A stretch of 23,477 bases of DNA, taken from Selaginella moellendorffii (taxonomy: Eukaryota > Streptophyta > Lycopodiopsida > Selaginellales > Selaginellaceae). Under the pieces are notes generated by a model. The model did no database searches and was not told where the DNA came from. It worked only from the letters and a program-made list of their open reading frames with translations. Numbering within the stretch: position 1 is the stretch's first letter; the number at the start of each line of letters is the position of its first letter. A program made the translations under genes and the position numbers. Location of the stretch: contig NW_003314264.1 in assembly GCF_000143415.4 (NCBI RefSeq), forward strand, positions 1,683,710-1,707,186, in the 5' to 3' direction. Positions 1 through 8,600 of the stretch are shown in pieces.

Positions 1-596
1 CCAACAAAGAAGCTGTAGCAACCGCTGGTCATGCACTTAAGCTGGATGGAAACTACACCACCTCAGTAAGTCAAGCTGTTTGCCATGGCACAGTGATCCG
101 TTCTACTGTTTCCATTTTGTGATTCAGCCTTACATAGAGATCATCCTGGCGAACAGACCAGCTTTTGGTGATGGCATCACTGGCGTTCATGACTCTCAAG
201 CAGCCAGACTCCAGGAGCTAGTGGATTTTGTGCAAGCACAGGTAACTATCGCTTTCCGCAGTTCTAGCGAGGTTTTGTGAAGATGGCTCTGTTGAATGGA
301 CGGTGTTGCTTTTTGTTAGGACGAAGCCATTCATTATTTCGCATTGCAGGGTGGAAATCCCAGCTCGGAAACACTGGCGAGTCCAGCATTATCTGTTGAG
401 GGCGTGCTGGATGGTTTCGACGCCAGATTGAAGAGGCTTGAGAGATGGCAAATCATAAACACGGTAGACTCTACGAGTTTCTATGCATGAAAGAGCTGAA
501 TTGTACTCTGCTGCGCAGGTTCTCTGGACATTTTTCGTGTCAGCGTTCATTGGCTACGTACTTTACCAACGATCGGCCAGGCGCCCAAGCAGATAA
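1..596 (+). CDS. C-terminal part of an unrecognised tail-anchored membrane protein (partial, 5' end off window)
   Basis: Four exons join in one frame with canonical GT-AG borders, all phase 0: 3-65 (the exon runs in from the left edge), 128-241, 320-463 and 519-596, ending in TAA at 594-596. Introns are 62, 78 and 55 nt. The visible 133 residues begin NKEAVATAGHALKLDG. They include a charged helical stretch (DARLKRLERWQ) and end in a single hydrophobic segment (VLWTFFVSAFIGYVLY) followed by a short basic tail, RSARRPSR. That layout is typical of a C-terminal membrane anchor with the bulk of the protein in the cytosol. I do not recognise the family. The exon chain, in-frame splicing and anchor are seen directly; the tail-anchored topology is inferred. 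The rest of the gene lies upstream of the window. Confidence 0.75.
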
Positions 597-830
597 GATT
601 CATTTTCTTCTTTGCTGAGGAGGTAAAAGAACGGAAACTCTGTAAGTTCTCGCATTTGGAACACGCAGCAACCAATGGCAGCATGTTTTCAAAACTTCAC
701 TGTTTAAGCTTAGTAGCGCTAGTGCCGCCCGAGGGAGTACATCGAGCTCAACTGGAAGTCGTAGCAGCAAGCTATCAAAGTCGGGCAAGGTAGCTTGTGT
801 TTACATTGTTGCATTTACTTACTATTATAG

Positions 831-1018
831 ATCAAGGAACACAGCGTTGATCAGGACTTTGTCCAGAAATTCCAGCGCGGTCACAGCGATTCTTGGTGGA
901 CACGGCGAGTGGAAGCACTTGGAGGAGTGTAACGATGTTTGTGAGCGTCGACTGGAGCCACTGAGGACTTTGAGGAATGTGTGCTCAATCGCGCTACGAG
1001 CCGATTTGAATGCGTGAG
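831..1018 (+). pseudogene. Copy D: degenerate member of the eight-cysteine secreted protein family
   Basis: The stretch 895-935 reads GEWKHLEECNDVCE and matches GQWRHFQEFNDVCQ of copy B almost base for base. Further on, 966-1018 matches the end of the intact genes (FEEC, then a decayed C-terminus). Parts between are missing relative to copy A, and the signal peptide region is absent. Upstream, the bases at 831-850 resemble the conserved AAGGAGCACGCGTTA promoter box of the other copies, so promoter and gene are collapsed together. A second reading is possible: ATG 683, exon 683-789, 41-nt intron, exon 831-1013, 62-nt intron, exon 1076-1157, which gives an open frame of about 123 codons with legal splice sites. 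I consider that less likely than decay because it would translate the old promoter box. Confidence 0.6.
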
Positions 1019-1075
1019 ATTATTCTCTAGTTTATTCTCTTTGAGCGGTTATGATCTGTCGTTTTGAATGGTTAG

Positions 1076-2833
1076 GATTTGTCTTGTCAATGAAGAACCC
1101 TATGGCGGATCCACTGAGGGACTTGTGGAATTTGCGAGAAGCGCCAGCTCGCTGTAAAGCTGGGCATGCTGAAGAGTCCCTCTGTGTTCTTCGTGGCTCC
1201 CACGCCGGAGGAGAAAGCGGACGTGCTCAGGAGCTTTCTCAAAGGTATTTTTACACTCGCGGGCCTTTGACGCTCGGCATGCTCTCTCTCCAGAGTGTGC
1301 GCCTCGATCGAATTGCCGATGAGGATTCCATGGATGTCACGTACAAGACTCTCGCCGAGTTTTGCAAACCAACGGTCCCCGAGCTCCAAGGCTTGAAAGA
1401 GTTTCTCCTCAAGAAGCCCGATGGTTGCACAATTCGCGTGAGTCCCAGGACATACAAGCGGGTCCGTGATTACGATTTGCAGGGCCTCTTCGAGCCTTCG
1501 AATGGAGATCGCTGCTTCGCGCTCGAGGAGCATCTCGCCGGCTGTGTACTCCAACCAGAAACAGGTCTGTCTACATACAGATTCTCTCTTTCACTGACAC
1601 GGTGTTCTTGTGCTCGTTCCAGGTGCTTCAAGGCTCTCGTTCGTTCATGCCTGGGACAACCTGATCAACAAGTCTTTGCGACTGTTCTTGAGCGTGAGCT
1701 TCACCAAGGACCGTAATACGAATGCTGCAATTCCCCCGCTTGTTGGATATGTGGGTGATCGCTGGTCGCTCTGGACAGGCGAAGAGGGAGGGGCTGGCAG
1801 CAGTAGTCAGCTCTTTTACAAGCGGAAGTGGTACTACAAGACAATCCCTTACATTCTCGGCTACCACGCAAGCGGCCTCGCAGTGACGCTGGTTGCGCTT
1901 TATAATAGTCGTGGGGATGGTCGTGGAGAGGCCTCGAGCATGGCTTTGGCAAACTTCAACTTGCACGACCTTGATGAAAGGATCAGACTGTTCATGGTTA
2001 TGCTCAACATCGCTCGCGTGCTGGGAGGTTTGCACGAGATTTGTGTGAAGAACAACGAGGGGAGCGAGTTTGAGCTTGTGAAAGCCATAACGACCGGGAA
2101 ATCGGTGACGCTGGCCGGAGATCTGGTTGTTAAAGGCTACCAGACGGAGGAGAAGAGGATGAAAGTTTGGAAGGTATACTCCGCTCTCCGGGGCTGCCCA
2201 AACATGGAGAAGTGCTTGAGCGGGAAGCCAGCATACCAAAAGATCAAGAGGAGGGCGACCGGCGAGTACACGCTCAGGTTCTCTCCTCGCCTAAGCAGGA
2301 CTGCTCGGGCGACAACGCAGGAATCACTTGTGAGAGCTCTCCTCGACGTCGCTGGAGCTCTGGCGTGGCTCCGGCGAAAGGGATGGATCCACAGGGATGT
2401 CCACTGGGGGAACGTGGCGTGGGACGAGGCAACCGGGGCGTGGACGCTGATCGACGCGGAGGAGGCGTGCACGGTTGAGCAGGCGGCACGAGCGGCGCAT
2501 CCGTTGAACTCGCAGAGCCACGCGCCTGAGATGCTATCAGGTTGCCATGGTACTGCAGTCGACGTCTGGGGTTTGGGCTATCTCATCAGGACCGGCAGTG
2601 ACGCGACTGTTGCGAGTAAGCTCGTGGATGATACCCTCTGGGAGCTCTCGGAGAAGTGTATGGCCATGGATCCCGCGGAGAGGCCGAGCATAGCCCAGTG
2701 CCAAAGCAAGCTCGAAAGTTGTCTGGAGACGATATTGTCAGATGAGTGTATGAATGTGTATAAACGGGCAAGACTAGTGGAGAGTAGTAATTCATTATTT
2801 AAAACCATGCAACCACGTTGGGTGGCGCAGTAA
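1076..2833 (+). CDS. Atypical protein kinase with Crinkler-like N-terminal region; N-terminus frame-disrupted
   Basis: The secure part is 1294-1564 spliced to 1623-2833 (58-nt intron 1565-1622, phase 1), ending TAA 2831-2833. The kinase domain occupies the C-terminal half. It has a VVK lysine (2132-2134), catalytic loop HRDVHWGNV (Asp at 2396-2398), DAE instead of DFG (Asp at 2453), APE near 2525, DVWGLGYL, and MDPAERPS. Asp, Asn and the metal-binding Asp are kept, so activity is possible. Before it, GEE at 1778-1786 followed by YKTIPYILGYHASG resembles the nuclease-like module found next to kinases in Crinkler-type proteins, but the usual Lys after GEE is missing; this is inference. The region 1076-1290 has good protein-like sequence split over two frames (LVNEEPYGGSTEGLVEFAR, then LGMLKSPSVFFVAPTPEEK). 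That implies a frameshift near 1149 and an unresolved join near 1220-1293, by intron or second shift. I could not fix the start codon. The gene may be a recent pseudogene. Confidence 0.7.
1565..1622 (+). other. 58-nt intron of the kinase gene
   Basis: GTCTGT donor and TTCCAG acceptor join an ACA-G phase 1 exon end to GT-GCT, keeping one open frame (ETGASRLSFVHAW). The size matches other introns in the window. Confidence 0.8.
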
Positions 2834-3024
2834 TCTAGATTTTAGTGAATGTAAACACATAATAATGTAGATTAAAACCCATGCAACCACGTCAACAGGG
2901 TGGCGTGCAAACTCATTCATACTGTTTCTTGCCGGCTTCTTGGTCAAAGTAAACTTCAAGCATGAACTTGCACAGGGGTCAAGGAGCACGCGTTAATTAA
3001 CGAGAGGACGCTCCTCCGTATAAA
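2806..3024 (+). promoter_or_regulatory. Promoter region of copy A with TATA box
   Basis: TATAAA at 3019-3024 lies 65 bp before the ATG at 3089. Upstream are two CATGCAACCACGT motifs (2806-2818 and 2880-2892) and the box AAGGAGCACGCGTTAATT near 2981-2998. The same elements occur before copies B and C, so the promoter was duplicated with the gene. CATGCA is the core of the plant RY element; a role in expression here is inference. The motifs begin inside the 3' end of the kinase gene, so spacing between the two genes is tight. Confidence 0.6.
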
Positions 3025-3088
3025 TTCCAAGCCTTGGGCTCCAAGCATAACGATCATCATATAAGTATCTACAATCAAGCTGTGGGCG

Positions 3089-3457
3089 ATGTCGATCAAA
3101 ATGATGATCCTGGTGGTGCTCGTCTCCAGCGGGCTCCGTGGCCTGGATGCTGGCACCGTCTTGTTCAGGGACGCCGAGCTGTCGAGCGGGTGTGGGACGA
3201 TGACATGCCCGATCCCGGCGTGCGTGATTCTGGTGACCAAGGTCCACGGCTGCACGGGGGGCCAGACGGTCTCGGTGAACTGCGGAGAGTGGAGGCATTT
3301 CGAGGAGTTTAACAAAGTTTGCCAGGGAGGGGCGCTGAGCATCGACTGGGGAATCAAGCCGCTCAGGATCCAATTCAGGAACAGCGCCGGGGACTTTGAA
3401 GAGTGTTTGCTCAAGAGTGGTTTCAATGGTGCCAAGTTTGGGTGTAACATGGGCTAA
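3089..3457 (+). CDS. Copy A: small secreted protein with eight cysteines (122 aa)
   Basis: Single uninterrupted frame from ATG 3089 to TAA 3455-3457. Residues 1-21 form a signal peptide (basic MSIK, then hydrophobic MMILVVLV, cleavage after LDA), so the product should enter the secretory pathway. The mature part has eight cysteines at 35, 40, 45, 55, 65, 78, 106 and 119, spaced x4-x4-x9-x9-x12-x27-x12, compatible with four disulfide bonds. Other landmarks are CPIPAC, GEWRHFEEFNKVC, SIDWGI, DFEECLL and the C-terminal end GCNMG. I do not recognise the family and assign no function; a defence or signalling peptide would fit the shape only. The start is supported by the TATA box at 3019 and by the signal peptide. 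At least three related copies lie nearby, which shows local tandem duplication. Confidence 0.85.
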   Translation: MSIKMMILVVLVSSGLRGLDAGTVLFRDAELSSGCGTMTCPIPACVILVTKVHGCTGGQTVSVNCGEWRHFEEFNKVCQGGALSIDWGIKPLRIQFRNSAGDFEECLLKSGFNGAKFGCNMG

Positions 3458-3559
3458 AACTTTGCCACGCTCATGGTATCCAAATGACAAATAATCTATG
3501 TATGAATCGTATATAGTTCATTTAGATTACTTGGAATCATGGTCAGGATCGCTAAGCGG

Positions 3560-3930
3560 TTCCTTCATCAAGATGAGGCCGACCGGCGAGTACACGCTCA
3601 TCTTCTCTCCAGGCGACAATTCATGAATCACTCGTGATGCTCTCCTCACGTCGCTGGAGCTCTTGATCCACAGACGGAACGTGGCGTGGGAGGCAGCCTG
3701 GGCGACGCGGAGGAGGAACGTGCACGGGGGCGCGTGGCTCTGCGAGTTCAAGGGATGCGCTCCTGCTTGGGATGCTACCGGGTTGCCACGGTACTGCAAT
3801 CTCATCAGGACCTCCAGTGATGTAAGTGTCGCGAGGATACCCCCTGGGAGCTCTCGGATGGATCTCGCGGAGAATAGCCCAGTGCCATAGCCTCGAAAGT
3901 TGGCTGGAGACGATATTATCAGATGTATGC
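3560..3930 (+). pseudogene. Decayed fragment of the kinase gene 3' end
   Basis: The sequence follows 2250-2760 of the kinase gene in the same order but with many deletions and shifts. ACCGGCGAGTACACGCTCA at 3582-3600 is nearly identical to 2260-2278. AACGTGGCGTGGGA (3677-3690) matches the catalytic loop exon, CTCATCAGGACC (3802-3813) matches LIRT, and TGGAGACGATATT (3904-3916) matches the C-terminus. The catalytic Asp codon region is lost and no frame spans the fragment. It lies directly after copy A, so the order Cys-rich gene then kinase seen at copy D plus kinase is repeated. It is a dead remnant of a second kinase unit. Confidence 0.85.
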
Positions 3931-3963
3931 TTAGCTGGAGTAACTTAATTCGTGATTTTAAAC

Positions 3964-4230
3964 CATGCAACCAGCAGTAATTCATTGATGTCGATTAAAC
4001 CCATGCAATTACCGTATATTCATGCAACCAATTCCCAGAAATGCAACCATGAGCTAGATTAAAGCCCATGCTGTCGTAAGAATTTATAGAAATGCAAAAA
4101 CGTCGTAATCTAGATTTTAGAAACTGTTTCTATAAGGCGGTTGCCGGAGTCAAAGTAAACTTTCAAGCATGAACTTGCACAGGGGTCAAAGGAACACGCG
4201 TTAAGTAATGCCTCTTCAGATAAGTATCTA
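3964..4230 (+). promoter_or_regulatory. Duplicated promoter region of copy C, TATA box not preserved
   Basis: CATGCAACCA motifs occur at 3964 and 4021, with related forms at 4002 (CATGCAATT) and 4041 (ATGCAACCAT). The box CAAAGGAACACGCGTTAAG is at about 4187-4205. The segment that holds the TATA box in copies A and B is shortened here; CAGATAAGTATC remains before the start codon. It corresponds to 2806-3088, so the whole promoter plus gene unit was copied. Confidence 0.5.
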
Positions 4231-4239
4231 CCAATCAAG

Positions 4240-4425
4240 ATGTGGGCGATGCCGATCAAAATACTGATCCTGGTGCTGCTCGTGTCTGCCGAGCTATCCA
4301 GCGGGTGTGGGAGAATGACGTGCCCGATCCCAGCGTGCGTGATTTTGGTGAACAAGGCCCACGGCTGCAAGGGGCCCTGTCGGTGAACTGTGGCGATTCC
4401 AGGAGTTTAGCAGGGCGGGCGCTGA
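4240..4425 (+). pseudogene. Copy C: truncated eight-cysteine family gene (48-codon remnant frame)
   Basis: ATG 4240 opens a frame of 48 codons to TGA 4384-4386. It starts with a good signal peptide (MWAMPIKILILVLLVSA) and runs straight into ELSSGCGRMTCPIPACVIL. Compared with copy A, 45 bases (15 codons) are cleanly missing between the signal peptide and ELSS. A later deletion at about 4372-4380 then shifts the frame and ends the protein after KGPCR. Downstream homology continues out of frame to about 4425. The frame still encodes a potentially secreted short peptide with five cysteines of the family plus one created near the end. Most likely a pseudogene; expression as a short peptide cannot be excluded. 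Confidence 0.75.
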
Positions 4426-4429
4426 AGCA

Positions 4430-4740
4430 TATAATGATCTTACCACAATCATTTGAATCCCTGATAAAGAATATTCTTTTCTTATGTAAATCTAAACGTG
4501 TATGATGTTCTATTACTTGGAATTCACAATACGTTACTTTGGCCTGACAACGAACCAAAACTAAACAACTTGCTCTCGCATAAAATTTAAAACCCGGCAT
4601 AATGAATGATAACCTTGCGCCAAGATTTCTTCGGCAGCGATCCACCCAGTTGAATCTGCCAATGTAAATGTGGATGCTTTGACACACAGCGATTAGGTAT
4701 AGACTAAACTACATTAAAGACCGCAGTAATCTAGATTTAA
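4430..4740. other. Gene-free spacer between copies C and B
   Basis: I see no convincing coding sequence here. The first 100 bases correspond to the 3' flank of copy A (compare the ATTACTTGGAAT stretch at about 3526 and 4520). The right end has GCAGTAATCTAGATTT (about 4723-4738), which also occurs at 2826-2845 just after the kinase gene. That marks the boundary of the next duplicated unit. Confidence 0.5.
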
Positions 4741-4755
4741 AACGCAGTAATTTCT

Positions 4756-4898
4756 CATGCAACCACGTTGCAAACTATTCTGTCTTTCCGGTCCCGAGTG
4801 AAAGTAGAATTTCAAAGTCAAGCATTCATATCCGCGAACTTGCGCAGAGGCCAAGGAGCACACGCGTTATGTAACGTTAGGATGCTCCTGCGTATAAG
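4756..4898 (+). promoter_or_regulatory. Promoter region of copy B with TATA-like box
   Basis: CATGCAACCACGTTG (4756-4770) is identical to 2806-2820. The box CAAGGAGCACACGCGTTATG is near 4851-4870 and TATAAG is at 4893-4898, followed by TTCCAAGCCTTG as in copy A. The layout mirrors copy A, so transcription should start at about 4925. That is downstream of any ATG further upstream in the same frame. Confidence 0.55.
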
Positions 4899-4992
4899 TT
4901 CCAAGCCTTGGCTCCAACCGGGAAGCATAACGAGCATCATATATCAAGATGTGCGGGATGTCGATCAAAATGGCCTGGTGGTGCTCGTCGCC

Positions 4993-5322
4993 ATGGGGCT
5001 GCGCGGCCTGGATGCTGGCACCGTCTTGTTCAGGGACGCCGAGCTGTCGAGCGGGTGTGGGAGGATGACGTGCCCGATCCCGGCGTGCGTGATTCGGGTG
5101 GACAGCGTCCACGGCTGCACGGGAGGGCAGACGGTCTCAGTGAACTGCGGCCAGTGGAGGCACTTCCAGGAGTTTAACGATGTTTGCCAGGGCGGGGCGC
5201 TGAGCATCGACTGGGGGATCGAGCCGCTCAGGCTCCAATTCAGGAACAGCGCCGGGGACTTTGAGGAGTGCTTGCTCCAGCAAGATTTCAATGGCGCCGA
5301 GTATGGATGTAACATGGGCTAG
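4993..5322 (+). CDS. Copy B: eight-cysteine family protein, signal peptide lost by frameshift (109 aa from first in-frame ATG)
   Basis: The mature part GTVLFRDAELSSGC to GCNMG is intact, with all eight cysteines at the same spacing as copy A, and ends at TAG 5320-5322. About 14 of 101 mature residues differ from copy A. The ancestral start ATG TCG ATC AAA ATG is present at 4958-4972, but copy B has four bases fewer than copy A just after it. That ATG therefore reads into another frame (KMAWWCSSPWG). The first in-frame ATG after the TATA box is 4993 (MGLRGLDAG), which gives no hydrophobic leader. The frame is open upstream to about 4768, but only without an ATG until 4882, which precedes the TATA box. 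Either the gene is no longer secreted, or an unseen upstream exon supplies a leader. Confidence 0.7.
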   Translation: MGLRGLDAGTVLFRDAELSSGCGRMTCPIPACVIRVDSVHGCTGGQTVSVNCGQWRHFQEFNDVCQGGALSIDWGIEPLRLQFRNSAGDFEECLLQQDFNGAEYGCNMG

Positions 5323-5624
5323 GACTTTATAGCCACTAGAACCAAGGACTATACAGCTTGTGCAGTATGAAATCTCTGCTTGTTTTCTGTCTAATATCAT
5401 AGTATCACAAATATTAATCTGATAATCTTAAATTGACTACATGACCATCATGGTGTGAGGAATTCACAAAAAAGTTTGCGTCTGATACTTTGGTTTTTGC
5501 TAGAGGATCGGTTGGAGCTTCCAGATTAGTGCGCAGTGTGATCGATTGCATTGATAGGCAAAATCTGGTGTCCAGTATAAAAATGTACAAGGAGAGACGA
5601 GGAGGTCTCCCTTCGTCTCATACT
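5323..5624. other. Convergent intergenic region between copy B and CLC-d
   Basis: About 300 bp hold the 3' flanks of two converging genes. I see no further gene. The segment is AT-rich at 5395-5480 and contains no obvious repeat. Confidence 0.6.
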
Positions 5625-8600
5625 TTATAATGCGCTCTCCAGGAGCTCCATCTCGGGCGTTTTGTATCTGCAAACCTTTCGCGCGTGAGATTATCTATCA
5701 TCGCGCTGTCTAAGCGTACCTTTTCCTGGCGGAAGATTCACTTTCCAAGCTCTACGCAAGCACAAAGAAGACTCAAAGAGTGAGAAATCGCATGGATAGA
5801 ATTACCTCTGGAAGTAAGTCCTTGCGGGTGATTACACCGAGTATCCTAGAAGGCCGGGGTACAACACAGACGTGACGAAGTCCCAGCTGTCGAAACAGGT
5901 TGTAGACCTGGAAAGCAAAGAGTCTGAGGATTCACGGCGGTGGCTAGTGTCGAGAATTTACCTTCGTGAGGGACATGTCCTCGGAAACTATGTAAGGCGA
6001 GGGATTTACAAACGGTTGTAAATCCAAATACATCTCCATTTCTACCGCTGTGAGATTGACGTCGAATATTGACAGACCCTTGCTAGACACGGGCTTTACA
6101 AAATCTGTGACGCTATACCTGCCAGTATCAAGAAAAACTTTAGTGGAAGGTATGCTGAAAGAATGCTTACTTGTTTTTGGTACGATTTTCATGTCCGGGA
6201 GTCGGACCGTGTTGAAAATCTGCTTTAGTTTGCAACACCACCAACAAGTGGCTGCAAACGAGCATTATAGCCACGCAAAAGTATCTACATGCAACTTACC
6301 TCCGCAGTACGAGGCCAATAACTGCCGTTTCCCCGTTTTGAAGTTGCTCTATTACCTGCAAATGAAAGTCAGCAACGCACTGGTCGATTCGAAATATTAC
6401 ATACCGGAAATCCATTGTGACTGACGCTACGTAAAACTGAAACAATAGAGCCCACTTTTGAAACTCGAGGGAAACTGACGACCTGCAAGACGACGTTAAG
6501 ACAAGAGCTAAGACAGCTCAGATTTACCTTGCTAGTGTGAAGAGCATCCTTGGCAGACAGTTTTCTCAGAAATCGTTTGGGGCGAGATTCAAGAAGGGGT
6601 ATTTGTCGTAGATACGCTTGTTGCTCATAAAATCCCATATTAAAGGCATCTCCAACAGCCTGTAGAATGAATGAGATACATTAAGTTTCCATTGTCCTTT
6701 TACCTTTGATATAAGCAGCACAAGCATTATCAATGGCAGGAGCTGCAGGTTGTTTGTGATCTCTACCATGATCACACACAACGATACAGTCATCCGCATG
6801 GAACCACCAAGAAAAGAAGCTGCTCCCAACAAAGCATATCTGCATGGAAAACGAAAGCAGAAAGGATATGAGTGGAAAAAACTAAATAGCTCACGTTCCC
6901 TCGTCAATTCCGTCTTTCTTATACAGATTGACTACAAGCATTCCCACAAGGCGTCCATAAGTAGCTCCTATCATTATTCCGGGAACGAATTGGCCGGCAG
7001 GAACAGCTGTTCCGTAAGTTATAGTAGCAAGAAAGAAGAACAAAGCCTAAAATGCAAGAAGTTAGCATTCTTTCCGTGCCACTAAAGAGACTCTTACCAG
7101 GAACGTAAGTAAACTACGGGCACTGTACTCGTGAACAGTCTTCGTACTAAACAGGTTGCGAATGGCATCGTCCTAAAAATTAATCCTCAATAAGAGCAGA
7201 CAATATAAGGAAAAGAATAATAGAAAGGAAAACTTACGGGAGTATTGAAAAAAATCGTTGCAAGATCATTGTATTGGGAATCTTTAGGACAGTTAAACTA
7301 GAAAGAAAATGGATTAGACTTGAAACAGAACGGGCTTGGAACTTACAAGAACATAATTTCCATAATGTTGCTGAGGTCGAGGGCAAACAATGTCCGGATA
7401 TTTAACAGGATCGGGGCATGGAGTGCACTTGTTCAGCAGAGGTATACCAAAGGACAGCACAGACGTAATCAAAGACACCACGCAGACCTCAATAATCTGC
7501 ACAAAAGTTTATTCATGTAAGATTCTCTCAAATGTTGTCGGTACCTTCACACGATTTCCTCTCTTGTGTAGCACATTCCGACGATATGAAGAAAGCATAT
7601 AAGTTAGTTGATTGAAGAGTGCGCCTGTAAGGGAACGTCATAAGCTACACGGGGGCGATCTTTCTTACCTAGCAATCCTCCTATAACGCCAAGTAGTGCC
7701 ATTGGCCAGAGTTCGTAAAATGAGTAATCTTCTTGACCACTACGGACTACTGTGAGCTTTGATCTGGAAAAGTAAAAAGCAGCTTACCCAGATGTATCCC
7801 ATATAATAAAGCCACCAGAGCCAAAATGACCACAATTTCCATGAGTACACCATCCCATTGCAGTTCGAACCATAACAGCAACTATAGCAGAGGTAAAAAA
7901 GACGCGCCAAAGCAATTGACTCCGCCACCTGAATCCCGATGGTTTGAAATAAGACACAAGAAAAAAAAGCTTTTCAAGCGTACCATGACGTAACTTCTTC
8001 AAGAGCGAAAAGCACTCCTCCTACTGGAGCTCTAAATGCTGCAGATACACCAGCAGCACATCCACACGTCACCTAAGCAAGGCTCCCAAGTTGAGAAAAA
8101 CGATTGAATGCTTTTTAACACTTACAAGATCACGTCTGTCCCGATCGTTCTTAAACATTCTGATCCATCTCGAGTTGAGATAATATTTGGTAGAGCCTCC
8201 CTGTTCATTAGTCATCACTGTTAGAAGATCCTCACCTTAGCTAAGTATCGAGTGAAGTTTACCTGTCCGATCAGTGAGGCAATGCAAGCACCCGTGTGCA
8301 CGAGAGGCCCCTCTTTACCCAGAGCTAATCCTCCCCCAACAGAACCAATGCTTCCAAGTATCTGCAATGAGAAAAACCTTGAAAAATCTATACAAACGAC
8401 GCCAAAGAACTTACTTTTCCGACAAGAGTTCGGAACAAAAGAATTCCTGGCGTATCTATGCCTGAAGACCACCGCATTAGCAGACTCGTTAACCATCGAC
8501 TAGCTACAAGACTTACCTACCGTTTAGATATCCTTTTAGTTCTGGAATGCCAGATCCAGCCGCAGCTGGAGCAAAGCTTGTGACAATGTACACGGAGGAG

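Noticed and set aside
600-788. Minus-strand open frame of 62 codons
   Set aside because: No splice context, no recognisable motif, and it overlaps the better plus-strand reading.
1087-2472. Long minus-strand frames opposite the kinase gene
   Set aside because: They are antisense shadows of GC-rich coding sequence; the plus strand has the kinase motifs.
3089-3457. Similarity to MiAMP1-type antimicrobial or other known plant cysteine-rich classes
   Set aside because: Cysteine number and spacing do not fit any class I could recall; no function assigned.
4256-4687. 143-codon minus-strand frame across copy C and its spacer
   Set aside because: Antisense to the copy C pseudogene and no protein character; chance frame.
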